Shown in pieces: positions 17,937-27,350 of a stretch of DNA of 64,000 bases. The first letter of the stretch is position 1; every line of letters starts with the position of its first letter. A model generated the notes under the pieces. The model ran no database searches. It was given only the letters and a program-made list of their open reading frames with translations, and was not told where the DNA came from. The DNA is from Marinisporobacter sp. (GTDB lineage: Bacteria; Bacillota; Clostridia; Peptostreptococcales; Thermotaleaceae): assembly GCA_025210395.1 (NCBI GenBank), contig JAOARV010000024.1, positions 58,029-122,028 of the forward strand, in the 5' to 3' direction. A program made the translations under genes and the position numbers.

Positions 17937-18411
17937 AACTAACCTTCCTAACTTCTTCTCCATTAAGTTGATTGACAAGTTCTTTTATTTTTGTGCCATT
18001 GATGGAAAGATCCTTATTGATTTCATAAAGAGGAATCATGACAAAGGCTCTTTCAATCATTCTAGGATGAGGAACGATCAAGTTTTCATCAGTAGATGTG
18101 AAGTTTTCATAAAGCAATACATCTACGTCGATTGTTCGTGGACCCCACCGAATAATTCTTTTTCGTTTTAAGTTCTTTTCAATATGTTGACAATAAGATA
18201 ATAATTCATAAGGGTTTAAATCTGTGTCTAGTTCAATGACTATGTTTAAAAACCAGTCTTGGTCTTTATAGCCTACAGGTTCCGTTTCGTAGTAGGATGA
18301 AATCGTTGAAACCTTAATATGATCATTCTCTTTTAATAATGCGATAGCTTTTTCTATATTTTCTTTTGTATTTCCTATGTTGCTACCTATACCAAGATAT
18401 GCTCTATTCAT
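17929..18411 (-). CDS. folK: 6-hydroxymethyl-7,8-dihydropterin pyrophosphokinase
   Basis: 160 residues. Transfers pyrophosphate from ATP to 6-hydroxymethyl-dihydropterin, producing the substrate for FolP. Family marks: [30 protein letters not shown], and [14 protein letters not shown], followed by [12 protein letters not shown]. Its start overlaps the folB stop by 4 nt and its end overlaps aroF, so all three are translated from one message. Confidence 0.95.
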   Translation of the reverse strand: MNRAYLGIGSNIGNTKENIEKAIALLKENDHIKVSTISSYYETEPVGYKDQDWFLNIVIELDTDLNPYELLSYCQHIEKNLKRKRIIRWGPRTIDVDVLLYENFTSTDENLIVPHPRMIERAFVMIPLYEINKDLSINGTKIKELVNQLNGEEVRKVSYE

Positions 18412-18770
18412 CTTTTTTTTCTCCTGATTGCTACTCCGAAATAATCAAATATGCCTGGGACAGGTGCTTCAGGTTTTTTGATAGTTACTTCGATTTCTTT
18501 TACTAAGGGGAAAGTTGTAAGCATGTTACTTGCAATATCTTCTGCTAATGCTTCGATGAGCTTGAAGTTTTTATTCTCTACAATAGCTTTTACAAGATTA
18601 TACGCTTCTCCGTAGTGTACAGTATCCTTCACATCATCTGTTAATCCTGCATTTTTTAAATCTACGTATAGATTAATATCCATAAAGAATTTTTGCCCAA
18701 GGATGTTTTCTTCAGACATAGCACCGTGATAGCCATAAAAGCTTAAGTTTTTCATGATTATTTTATCCAT
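18408..18770 (-). CDS. folB: Dihydroneopterin aldolase
   Basis: 120 residues, normal size. Splits dihydroneopterin to 6-hydroxymethyl-dihydropterin and glycolaldehyde; active as a multimer. Recognised by FYGYHGAMSEENILGQKFF near the N-terminus with the substrate-binding glutamate, and KKPEAPVPGIFDYFGV near the end with the catalytic lysine region. Overlaps folP by 13 nt and folK by 4 nt. Confidence 0.94.
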   Translation of the reverse strand: MDKIIMKNLSFYGYHGAMSEENILGQKFFMDINLYVDLKNAGLTDDVKDTVHYGEAYNLVKAIVENKNFKLIEALAEDIASNMLTTFPLVKEIEVTIKKPEAPVPGIFDYFGVAIRRKKR

Positions 18771-19615
18771 GGTGTAGTACCTCTTACAATAGCATCTGTA
18801 ACTTTTACAGCACGAAGATTTTCTTTTACGTCATGAACCCTCAATATATCCATTCCTTGCATAACGCCCATAACAGATGTGGCAACGGTGCCTTCAACTC
18901 TTTCATTTGCTGGGAGATCAAGGATTTTTCCAATCATAGATTTTCTGGAGGTGCCAAGAAGAATAGGGTATCCAAGATCGTTTAATTCATGGAGTCTTGA
19001 CAGTACATGAATATTTTGTTCTGGCGTTTTTCCAAATCCAATACCTGGGTCTAGGATGATATTTTCTTTTTTGATACCAGCATGGAGTGCAATAGCAATA
19101 GATTTTTTGAGGAATACTTTTATATTTTCCATAATATCTCCATCATATTCTGTACCAATCTGATTGTGCATCATTACAACAGGGACATTATATTCTGCAA
19201 TGATATTTGCTAGCTGCGGATCTTTTTGAAGTCCCCATACATCATTGATCATATGAGCTCCTACTTCTAATACTTTTTTAGCTACAATAGCTTTACTAGT
19301 ATCTACAGAAATAGGAACGTTTATTTCTTTTATAAGTTTTTCTACTACCGGAAGAACTCTGTTGATTTCTTCCTCAGGTGATATTTCCTCATGACCTGGT
19401 CTTGTAGATTCTCCACCAATATCAATGATGTCTGCACCGTCACGGAGCATTTCTTTAGCATGAGATATAGCCTTTTCTATATCTGTAAATTTTCCTCCAT
19501 CAGAAAAGGAATCTGGTGTTACATTTAAAATTCCCATGATATAGGTTTTACTTCCTAAAGCTAATATATATTCTTTGGCTTTTACATTTATTTTTCTTGA
19601 AAAATCATAGTACAT
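18758..19615 (-). CDS. folP: Dihydropteroate synthase
   Basis: Condenses 6-hydroxymethyl-dihydropterin pyrophosphate with p-aminobenzoate; the sulfonamide target. 285 residues from the ATG at 19615, which follows AGGAGGG; a longer frame would overlap folE. Motifs: MGILNVTPDSFSDGGKF, DIGGESTRPG, VDTSKAIVAKK, DPGIGFGKTPEQN, LLGTSRKS and RVHDVKE. Lies between folE and folB in the same operon. Confidence 0.96.
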   Translation of the reverse strand: MYYDFSRKINVKAKEYILALGSKTYIMGILNVTPDSFSDGGKFTDIEKAISHAKEMLRDGADIIDIGGESTRPGHEEISPEEEINRVLPVVEKLIKEINVPISVDTSKAIVAKKVLEVGAHMINDVWGLQKDPQLANIIAEYNVPVVMMHNQIGTEYDGDIMENIKVFLKKSIAIALHAGIKKENIILDPGIGFGKTPEQNIHVLSRLHELNDLGYPILLGTSRKSMIGKILDLPANERVEGTVATSVMGVMQGMDILRVHDVKENLRAVKVTDAIVRGTTPWIK

Positions 19616-19635
19616 GATGAACCCTCCTAAAAACA

Positions 19636-20196
19636 TTAAAATTTAATGAGTGCCATGGCTTCAGCTCTTGCTTTTGCATCTTTTTTAAAGTGGCCTCTTA
19701 CAGCAGAGGTAATTGTTTTAGAGCCAGGCTTTTTAACACCTCTCATTGTCATACACATATGCTCTGCTTCAACGACTACAATAACGCCATAAGGCGCTAG
19801 CTTTTCAACTAATGCATCTGCAATGGATGTGGTAAGTCTTTCTTGAAGCTGAGGTCTTTTTGCAACAGTTTCTACAACTCTTGCAAGCTTACTAAGACCT
19901 GTAAGCTTACCGTTTTTAGGAAGATATCCTACATGAGCCTTTCCAAAGAAGGGTACAAGATGATGTTCACATACAGAGTAAAAGGGAATGTCCTTTACTA
20001 GAACTAATTCTTCATGTGTTTCTTCTTGGAAAAATATTTCTAAGTGTTTTTTAGGGTCTTCCTTTAGTCCAGAAAAAATTTCTTCATACATATTTGCAAT
20101 TCTTCGAGGGGTATCTTGTAAGCCCTCTCGATTTGGATCTTCACCGATAGCTTCTAATATATCTCTTACTGCTTTTTCTATTTTTGGCTTATCCAT
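19636..20196 (-). CDS. folE: GTP cyclohydrolase I
   Basis: 186 residues. Converts GTP to 7,8-dihydroneopterin triphosphate, the entry to pterin synthesis. Zinc and catalytic residues are visible in [20 protein letters not shown] and in [25 protein letters not shown] is also conserved. The phosphatase needed between FolE and FolB is not recognisable in this operon (compare the HD protein at 23163-23642). Confidence 0.96.
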   Translation of the reverse strand: MDKPKIEKAVRDILEAIGEDPNREGLQDTPRRIANMYEEIFSGLKEDPKKHLEIFFQEETHEELVLVKDIPFYSVCEHHLVPFFGKAHVGYLPKNGKLTGLSKLARVVETVAKRPQLQERLTTSIADALVEKLAPYGVIVVVEAEHMCMTMRGVKKPGSKTITSAVRGHFKKDAKARAEAMALIKF

Positions 20197-20253
20197 TGTG
20201 ACTTCCTCTTTTCTTAATTTTTATGTGATTAAAAATTTATTTGTAACGTATTA

Positions 20254-21069
20254 TCAAAGGAAAGGATAGTGTAAATGATGAAATTCATCCATTAATAACT
20301 TAGTTGTGGGCAACTTATATAAATCGAATATTTTATTTTCTAGCTTGGATACAGGCATAATATCCATTAAAGAATTCGTCAGAAAAATTTCATCTGCATG
20401 GAGTAAATCTTCTTTTGTAAATGCTCCAACTTTTAAAGATAAACCTAATATATTAATTAAATCAATTGTTTTTTCTCTCATGATTCCTGGTAAAATACCA
20501 CATGCAATAGCAGGTGTATAAATGTTTTTTTCTTTTACAAAAAATAGATTTGTAAAGGAGCCTTCACTTAAAAATCCATTTGTATTTAGGAATATAGCTT
20601 CATCATAGTTGTTTTTTAATGCTTCTTCCTTTGCTAATAGATTTTCTAAATAGTTATTAGATTTTATATACGTTAGCTTTGCGTGTGGATTTTTTCTTGT
20701 AGAAGCAAAGGCGATAGAAAATCCCTTTTTATATCTTTCTTCATTATATATTTTTTCTCGAGTAGTAATCAATAAATGAGCATGATTTTTATTTTTTGTA
20801 TAAATAATTTTTACTACTCCAGAAGTTAGGCTATTAGAAACGATTAACTTATTTATATATTCTTTTATCAACTTTAAATCATAGTGTAGCTCAATATTTA
20901 ATTCCTTGCAACCGTTTCTTAATCTTTTAAGATGTTCATCTATAAAATAAACTTTTTCATTATGTACCTTTAATGTCTCAAAAAGACCATAGCCATATTG
21001 AAAGCCTTCGTTTGGAGAGATGAGAGCTTCTTTGATTGTTAATAATTTACCTCCATATGAAATATACAT
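20254..21069 (-). CDS. pabC: Aminodeoxychorismate lyase (class IV aminotransferase fold)
   Basis: 271 residues. PLP enzyme releasing pyruvate from 4-amino-4-deoxychorismate to give p-aminobenzoate. Fold-type IV marks: NEGFQYGYGLFETLKVH at the N-terminus, TYIKSNNYLENLLAKEEA around the PLP lysine, EAIFLNTNGFLSEGSFTNLF and ACGILPGIMRE. D-amino acid or branched-chain aminotransferases share the fold; the position after pabA-pabB makes PabC by far the most likely. Confidence 0.9.
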   Translation of the reverse strand: MYISYGGKLLTIKEALISPNEGFQYGYGLFETLKVHNEKVYFIDEHLKRLRNGCKELNIELHYDLKLIKEYINKLIVSNSLTSGVVKIIYTKNKNHAHLLITTREKIYNEERYKKGFSIAFASTRKNPHAKLTYIKSNNYLENLLAKEEALKNNYDEAIFLNTNGFLSEGSFTNLFFVKEKNIYTPAIACGILPGIMREKTIDLINILGLSLKVGAFTKEDLLHADEIFLTNSLMDIMPVSKLENKIFDLYKLPTTKLLMDEFHHLHYPFL

Positions 21070-21081
21070 AAATTTTACTCC

Positions 21082-22446
21082 TTAATCTTTTAAAGCTTTT
21101 ATGAGTGCTTTTGCTTTATGAAGGGTTTCTTCATATTCTAAATCTGCATCTGAATCCCAAACGATGCCCCCTCCTGCTTGAAAGTAGGCTTTATCATTCT
21201 TGCAAACTATTGTTCTTATGACGATATTTAAATCTGTATTTCCGTTAAAGCCAATGTAGCCGATAGAGCCTGTATAAATATTTCTTTGGGTAGGCTCTAA
21301 TTCATCGATGATTTCCATCGCTCTTATTTTAGGAGCTCCAGTAATAGAACCTCCAGGAAAAGTTGCCTCAATGCAGTCTATTACGTCATATTCATCCTTT
21401 ATTTCTCCTATAACTGTTGAAACAAGGTGATATACAGTTGGGTAGGTTTCTAAATGAAATAATTCTGTTACCTTTACTGTACCTGTTTTTGAAATTTTTC
21501 CAAGATCGTTTCTTTCAAGATCTACGATCATTAAAAGCTCAGCTTGATCCTTTTCACTAGATAAAAGCTCTTCTTTATTTTTTATATCCTCTTCAAGTTT
21601 TTTTCCTCTAGGTCGAGTTCCTTTAATGGGTCTTGTTTCGATTTTATTTCCGTTGATCTTTATAAACCGTTCAGGAGAACTACTTACAATATGAAAATCC
21701 CCATAATTTAAAAAGCTTGCAAAGGGTGCAGGGTTAATAGCACGAAGACGATTGTAAAGCATAATGGGCTCTTCATGAATATGACATGAAAATCTTTGGG
21801 TCATATTTGCTTGATAGATATCTCCTGATAAAATATAATCTTTGACTTTGTTGATGGCTTTTAGGTAATCTTCTTTTTTAAAATTAGACTGGATAGAGAC
21901 TTTTTCTTTTTTGGGTAAATATCCTATTTTAGGTAAAGGTTTATTTTTGATGATTTTTTCAATATCAGAGATTATTTCTTTTTCTGTAGCCTTTATACCT
22001 AAAGCTGCGATAGATACTTCACTTTTTTCATGATTGATGATGATAATACCATCATAAAAGCATAAAAAACAATCTGGGATATGTACGTCATCTATTGCTG
22101 TTCTAGGAAGCTTTTCTATATGATGACATAAATCATAGCTAAAGTATCCTACAGCACCTCCTATAAAAGGAAGGTCTGTTTCATAATCCATCTTATAAAA
22201 GGATAAAAGTTCTCTTAGCTTTTCAAAGGGATTACCTATATAAGTTTTTGTTTCATGATCCTTAGTAATCGTAATTTTTTTGTTTTTACTTTTAAAAATC
22301 ACAAAAGGATCAAAACCGATGAAAGAATACTTTCCTAATCTTTTATGATCCATTCCGCTATCTAAAAAGAAACTGTAAGGCTTGTCTTTAAAGAGGGTAT
22401 AAAGTTCAAAGCTATTGTATGAAGTATTTATTTTTTTAATCAACAT
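21082..22446 (-). CDS. pabB: Aminodeoxychorismate synthase component I
   Basis: 454 residues. Uses ammonia from PabA to aminate chorismate. The diagnostic PIKGTRPRG (lysine of PIKGT, typical of PabB, where TrpE has PIAGT) is present, with DLERNDLGKIS, TVYHLVSTV and ATFPGGSITGAPKIRAME. Overlaps pabA by 11 nt and is followed 12 nt later by pabC. Confidence 0.95.
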   Translation of the reverse strand: MLIKKINTSYNSFELYTLFKDKPYSFFLDSGMDHKRLGKYSFIGFDPFVIFKSKNKKITITKDHETKTYIGNPFEKLRELLSFYKMDYETDLPFIGGAVGYFSYDLCHHIEKLPRTAIDDVHIPDCFLCFYDGIIIINHEKSEVSIAALGIKATEKEIISDIEKIIKNKPLPKIGYLPKKEKVSIQSNFKKEDYLKAINKVKDYILSGDIYQANMTQRFSCHIHEEPIMLYNRLRAINPAPFASFLNYGDFHIVSSSPERFIKINGNKIETRPIKGTRPRGKKLEEDIKNKEELLSSEKDQAELLMIVDLERNDLGKISKTGTVKVTELFHLETYPTVYHLVSTVIGEIKDEYDVIDCIEATFPGGSITGAPKIRAMEIIDELEPTQRNIYTGSIGYIGFNGNTDLNIVIRTIVCKNDKAYFQAGGGIVWDSDADLEYEETLHKAKALIKALKD

Positions 22447-23029
22447 AAGAGCACCTCACTTTTTTAGCTTGTAGCAAAAAGTTTTCTAAAATTTCCATGC
22501 CCTTTTCTGTCAAAATAGCTTCAGGATGAAATTGAACGCCTTCAATGAGATAATCTTTATGCTTGATGCCCATGATTTCTCCAGCTAAAGTTAGAGCAGT
22601 AATTTCAAAACATTCTGGAAGGCTGCTTTTTTCTACTACAAGAGAATGATATCTTGTTACTTTTAAAGGGTTTGGAAGATTTTGAAATACGCCTTTATTT
22701 GTATGGTTGATAGGATGAACTTTTCCGTGAACAGGTTCTTTTCCTTTGATGATTTTTCCTCCAAATACTTGGCCAATTGTTTGGTGACCTAGACATATGC
22801 CAAGGATTGGGATTTTTCCTTTAAAGGTATTGACTACATTTTTACAAATTCTTGATTCATTTGGTGTACAAGGTCCTGGAGATAAAACAATCATTTGTGG
22901 ATCTAATTGTTCGATTTGTTCTAAGGTGATGGCATCATTTCGATATACAACGACTTCTTCCTTCAAGCATTCTAAATATTGTACAAGATTATAAGTAAAG
23001 GAATCATAATTATCAATCATCAATATCAA
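22436..23029 (-). CDS. pabA: Aminodeoxychorismate/anthranilate synthase glutaminase component
   Basis: 197 residues, class I glutamine amidotransferase. Marks: MIDNYDSFTYNLVQYL at the start, LSPGPCTPNES, PILGICLGHQTIGQVFGG with the nucleophile Cys, and GVQFHPEAILTEKG with the His-Glu pair. Such subunits can also serve TrpE, but here it heads the pab-fol operon and overlaps pabB. Confidence 0.94.
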   Translation of the reverse strand: MILMIDNYDSFTYNLVQYLECLKEEVVVYRNDAITLEQIEQLDPQMIVLSPGPCTPNESRICKNVVNTFKGKIPILGICLGHQTIGQVFGGKIIKGKEPVHGKVHPINHTNKGVFQNLPNPLKVTRYHSLVVEKSSLPECFEITALTLAGEIMGIKHKDYLIEGVQFHPEAILTEKGMEILENFLLQAKKVRCSYVD

Positions 23030-23162
23030 ATAAAAAACTCCTTTCGAATTACTTTGTATAAGAGAACAAAGATTTTTATTTAAAATAACAACTTATGAAT
23101 TTGGATGTAGGCTAAAATGTTTACACTAAGAATTGCTAACTAGACTCCTGATGGAAAGTATT

Positions 23163-23642
23163 TTAGTAGTAAAGCTTAGGCGTTTGTCCTATACCAAATC
23201 TTTTACATTCCTTCACCACAGAACATTCCATACAAGGACGAGAGATTTTATCGCTTTTATAGAGTATTTGATCTAGGGGAGGGTTTTTTGCATTATATGT
23301 TCGGTGGTTTCTAATAGCACCTTGGATCAGAGCTTGCTCAGAAGGATTAAAATCGGCGATGTCTAATAGCTCTTTTGCTAAATTTGCACTGGCAATAGCA
23401 TGATCAACGCCTTCTAAGTATTCTTTCCATCTTCCGATATCATGAAGAAGGGCAGTTGCATAGATCATATCCTTCTTTAGAGAAATATTTTTTTCTAAAG
23501 CTAATATATAAGCGACTCTTGCCACCTCTAGATAGTGGCGAAGGTCATGACGGCAAAAAACTCTATTTTTTTCAGCTTCTATATTTTGTTCTAAGTAATG
23601 TATATATTTTTCATTTTCAAGGATTTTATTTACTCGTTTCAT
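23163..23642 (-). CDS. HD-domain hydrolase of unknown substrate
   Basis: 159 residues from the ATG at 23642, set by AGGAG 7 nt upstream. HD superfamily ligands: RHDLRHYLEVARVA (first His), LLHDIGRW (HD pair), later DHAIASANLA and NHRTYN, and DKISR. The tail holds cysteines PCMECSVVKEC, which may bind metal. HD proteins are metal-dependent phosphohydrolases. It lies 133 nt upstream of pabA on the same strand; the folate pathway here lacks a visible dihydroneopterin triphosphate phosphatase, so this could fill the gap, but that is only a positional guess. Confidence 0.8.
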   Translation of the reverse strand: MKRVNKILENEKYIHYLEQNIEAEKNRVFCRHDLRHYLEVARVAYILALEKNISLKKDMIYATALLHDIGRWKEYLEGVDHAIASANLAKELLDIADFNPSEQALIQGAIRNHRTYNAKNPPLDQILYKSDKISRPCMECSVVKECKRFGIGQTPKLYY

Positions 23643-23885
23643 GAAATTTCTCCTATCTAAGACGATTGCCTTACTGATCATGATGATGAGTTATCGTCTA
23701 TTTTTCGTCAACAACATTTATTATATCTTACTTTATTATATCTACTAGGATTTATTCAAGCAATATAATAAAAACAGGAGCAAACAAAAAGAAAAATGTG
23801 GAAAAACAGGAAGAAAAAAGAGGGAAATGGTGATTTTTGTAGAAATTTTAGAATTAGAAGATTAAGAATAAATGGGAGAGATGGA

Positions 23886-25904
23886 ATGATGAGGAGTATC
23901 GGAAAGAAATTAGTTGTCTATTTTTCAGTATTAGTGCTAACTATTTGTGCAAGCTTTGGATTTTTTGCTTACAGAACCATGGCTAATGGAATGGTTCACG
24001 AAGTAGAAAAGCTATTACCACAAAAGGCAGAAGAAGCTTGTGAGTTAATACAGTCAAAAATCAGTGAGAGATTTACTTTTTTAGAGGGAGTGGCTAGTAG
24101 GGATACAATAACAAGTGAACAAAGTAGTATAGAAGATAAATTGGCAATATTAAAGGAAATAGAAGAAAAACAAGATTATTTAAGAATGGGTGTAGCGGAT
24201 ACAAAGGGAAATCTTTATTTGACAGATTATTATGGAGAAAAAGGTAAGATAGGGAATATATTAAATAGAACGTATTATAAAGAAGCTTTAGCTGGAAAAA
24301 GAGGATTGCTGGAGCCAAGTATAAGTATTAATCCAAATGAACCTGCGGCTTTGATTATGGTATATTCTGTACCTATTAAAAGAAATGATAAGATTGTTGG
24401 AGCGTTGGTTGCTATAGGCGATGGAACTCTCTTAAGTAAAATTACGAATCAAATAAGTTTTGGAAATACAGGATATGTATATGTGGTTAATGAGAAAGGG
24501 CGGACTATTGCAGATCAAGACGTGGAAAATGTTTTAAGACAAGAAAATGTAATAGAAGAAGCCAAGACGAATAAAGAGCTTGTTAGTGCAGCGAAGCAAG
24601 TAGAACGGATGATTAGTGGAGAAAAGTTTGGATATTATGACTATCAAGGAGTAAGCGTGTATACAGGCTTCGCATCCATAGAAAATACAGGTTGGTTTGT
24701 GGGAGTAGGAGCACAGAAAAATGAAGTATTAGAAGAGTTACCAGAAATACAAAGGCAAATTGCGCTCATGACAGGGAGTTTTCTTGTATTAGGAATAGTT
24801 TTTGTGTTTTTTATTGGAAGAGCTATTGCAAAGCCAATTGTTCTAGCAACAAGCTATGCTGAAAAAATAGCAACTTTGGATATAAGAGAAGATATACCAG
24901 ATCAATTGAAGCTACGGAAGGATGAACTTGGAAAATTTTACAATGCATTTCAATTGGTCATAGATAATATGAGAATCTTTATAGGTCAAGTTCAAGAGTC
25001 AGCAGAACAAGTAGCTAGTGCATCAGAAGAATTAAAAGCTACTTCAGAAGAGTCTGCAAAGACATCTGAACATGTTGCTGGATCTACTGAAGAAGTTGCA
25101 GATAATGCAGCAGAACAAATGATGGAAGTTTTAAACGTAACTTCTAGCATTGAAGAAATTTATACAAATATTGAAGATGTGTCAAGTAATGCTCAAAATA
25201 TGTATATATTAAGTAGTAATGTATTACAAGAATCTGAGATAGGAAAAAAAGAAATCAATAAGGTAATCAAGCAAATGAATCATATTGGGAAAAGTACAAA
25301 TGAAGTAAGAACTTCTTTAGTGGGTATTACAGATAGTTCACAAAAGATTAATGATATTATTTATGTAATTCAAGGAATCTCAGAACAGACAAATCTTTTG
25401 GCACTGAATGCAGCTATTGAAGCAGCAAGGGCAGGAGAGGTAGGAAAAGGATTTGCAGTTGTTGCAGAAGAGGTAAGAAAATTGGCAGAAGAAACACAAA
25501 ATGCTACTGAACAAATTAAACAGTTATTAGATAAAAATCAAGAAAATATCTATCGTACCAATACAACCATGAATGGAGCTGTAAAAGAAGTAGAAAAGGG
25601 AACTGAAATAGTAACAGAAACAGAAAAAGCTTTTAAAAATATTATGGATTTAATCGAAAAAGTAAATAAACAAATAGCAATCATTGTAAAGTCTATTGAT
25701 CATGTATCCAATAAAAGTCAAAATGTGGTTGCTTCCACAAATAAAATAGAGGAAACTAGCAAAGCTGTATCTGAACAAATTCAAAATGTTTCAGCAGCAA
25801 CACAAGAACAAACTGCATCTATGGAGGAACTTGCATCTTCTAGTGAAAGCTTGTCACAGCTTGCACAAGAACTTCAAGAGACGATTACAAAGTTTAAGTT
25901 TTAG
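23886..25904 (+). CDS. Methyl-accepting chemotaxis protein 2
   Basis: 672 residues from ATG 23886 (GGGAG 7 nt upstream); ATG 23889 is equally possible, and the open frame further upstream lacks a site. TM1 about 8-28, a double-Cache-type ligand domain about 35-285 ([39 protein letters not shown]), TM2 about 295-318, HAMP, and the signalling coiled coil with tip [20 protein letters not shown]. Ends ETITKFKF. Divergent from the HD-protein gene. Confidence 0.93.
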   Translation: MMRSIGKKLVVYFSVLVLTICASFGFFAYRTMANGMVHEVEKLLPQKAEEACELIQSKISERFTFLEGVASRDTITSEQSSIEDKLAILKEIEEKQDYLRMGVADTKGNLYLTDYYGEKGKIGNILNRTYYKEALAGKRGLLEPSISINPNEPAALIMVYSVPIKRNDKIVGALVAIGDGTLLSKITNQISFGNTGYVYVVNEKGRTIADQDVENVLRQENVIEEAKTNKELVSAAKQVERMISGEKFGYYDYQGVSVYTGFASIENTGWFVGVGAQKNEVLEELPEIQRQIALMTGSFLVLGIVFVFFIGRAIAKPIVLATSYAEKIATLDIREDIPDQLKLRKDELGKFYNAFQLVIDNMRIFIGQVQESAEQVASASEELKATSEESAKTSEHVAGSTEEVADNAAEQMMEVLNVTSSIEEIYTNIEDVSSNAQNMYILSSNVLQESEIGKKEINKVIKQMNHIGKSTNEVRTSLVGITDSSQKINDIIYVIQGISEQTNLLALNAAIEAARAGEVGKGFAVVAEEVRKLAEETQNATEQIKQLLDKNQENIYRTNTTMNGAVKEVEKGTEIVTETEKAFKNIMDLIEKVNKQIAIIVKSIDHVSNKSQNVVASTNKIEETSKAVSEQIQNVSAATQEQTASMEELASSSESLSQLAQELQETITKFKF

Positions 25905-26027
25905 ATATAAATCTATATAATGTGTATGAGGCAATCGTTATTTATTAAGCTATATATGAATAAAAAGGTCGGTTTATGCTATAATAAAAACAATTAAAAT
26001 TTGAAAGATAAGTGTAGGAGAGATGAT

Positions 26028-27185
26028 ATGGCAAAAATTGAATTGATTGCAACAGCTACTTTTGGATTAGAGGAAATAGTAAAGCTTGAAGTGAAAAAAT
26101 TGGGATATGAAAAAATGACTGTTGAAAATGGAAAAGTTACTTTTATAGCTAATGAAGAAGGGATTCCAAGAGCTAATTTATGGTTAAGAACAGCAGATCG
26201 AGTACTCCTAAAAATGGGAGAATTTAAAGCCATGACTTTTGAAGAGTTATTTCAGCAGACAAAGGCTTTGCCATGGGAAGAATGGATTCCGGAGAATGGA
26301 AAATTCCCTGTCAATGGAAAGTCTGTAAAATCACAGCTTTATAGTGTTTCTGATTGTCAAGCTATAGTAAAAAAAGCTATTGTAGAAAGATTAAAAGAGG
26401 TTTATGGGGTAGAGTGGTTCAAGGAAGATGGACCAGAATTTCCTATAGAGGTAGCACTTCTTAAGGATACAGCAACCCTCACTATAGATACGAGTGGTGT
26501 AGGACTTCACAAAAGAGGTTATAGAGCCAAGGCGAATGAGGCACCCCTTAAAGAAACGTTAGCAGCAGCGATGGTTTTAATTAGTAGATGGAGAGAGGAT
26601 CGCGTACTGATTGATCCCTTTTGTGGATCAGGGACTATTCCTATTGAAGCAGCTATGATTGGCAAAAATATTGCACCAGGTCTTCAGAGAAAATTTATCT
26701 CAGAAGAATGGGAAAGAATCCCTAAAGCATTGTGGAAAAGTGCAAGAGTAGAAGCCATGAAGGCCATTAGACAAGATGTGGATATAAGAATTATTGGGTC
26801 TGATTTAGATGAAAAATCATTAGAAATTGCTAAGGATAATGCTTATGAAGCAGGTGTGGATGATTGTATTATCTTCTCATTACAAGAAATGGGAAAAATA
26901 AGATCTAATGCTAAGTATGGATACATTATATGCAATCCTCCTTATGGAGAAAGATTAGGAGAGAAAAAAGAGGTACAAAGACTTTATACAAGAATGGGAA
27001 AAGTATTTTCAAGATTTGATACTTGGTCTACGTATATTGTGACTTCTGATGAAGCATTTGAAAAATTATACGGGAAGTCTGCTAGCAAAAAAAGAAAATT
27101 ATATAATGGAAGAATTAAAGTAGATTATTATCAATTCTTTGGACCAAAGCCCCCTAAGAGTATGCTAGGAGGGAATAGAAAATAA
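26028..27185 (+). CDS. THUMP-domain class I RNA methyltransferase (RlmL/YpsC-like)
   Basis: 385 residues from ATG 26028, with AGGAG 7 nt upstream. Residues 1-165 hold a THUMP RNA-binding region (MAKIELIATATFGLEEIV); 165-385 is a Rossmann methyltransferase with the SAM motif DPFCGSGTIPIEAAM and the catalytic NPPYGERL typical of N2-guanine methyltransferases. The family methylates large-subunit rRNA (the E. coli RlmL site is m2G2445). The exact target is inferred. Confidence 0.9.
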   Translation: MAKIELIATATFGLEEIVKLEVKKLGYEKMTVENGKVTFIANEEGIPRANLWLRTADRVLLKMGEFKAMTFEELFQQTKALPWEEWIPENGKFPVNGKSVKSQLYSVSDCQAIVKKAIVERLKEVYGVEWFKEDGPEFPIEVALLKDTATLTIDTSGVGLHKRGYRAKANEAPLKETLAAAMVLISRWREDRVLIDPFCGSGTIPIEAAMIGKNIAPGLQRKFISEEWERIPKALWKSARVEAMKAIRQDVDIRIIGSDLDEKSLEIAKDNAYEAGVDDCIIFSLQEMGKIRSNAKYGYIICNPPYGERLGEKKEVQRLYTRMGKVFSRFDTWSTYIVTSDEAFEKLYGKSASKKRKLYNGRIKVDYYQFFGPKPPKSMLGGNRK

Positions 27186-27190
27186 AAATG

Positions 27191-27240
27191 AAAAGCAGTT
27201 ATTGGATAGAAAATTTCAATAGCTGTTTTTGTTTTTATAA
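27191..27240 (+). terminator. Intrinsic terminator after the methyltransferase gene
   Basis: AAAAGCAGTTATTG pairs with CAATAGCTGTTTTT (one G-T pair and one mismatch) followed by TGTTTTTATA. Confidence 0.8.
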
Positions 27241-27350
27241 AATTGATTGCATTTTCCTGAAATTCACATACAATATAAATTGCAAAAAATATGTAATTTG
27301 TTGCAAATCTTTAATACCATTTAGAATGGGCAACAAGGAGGAAAATACAA

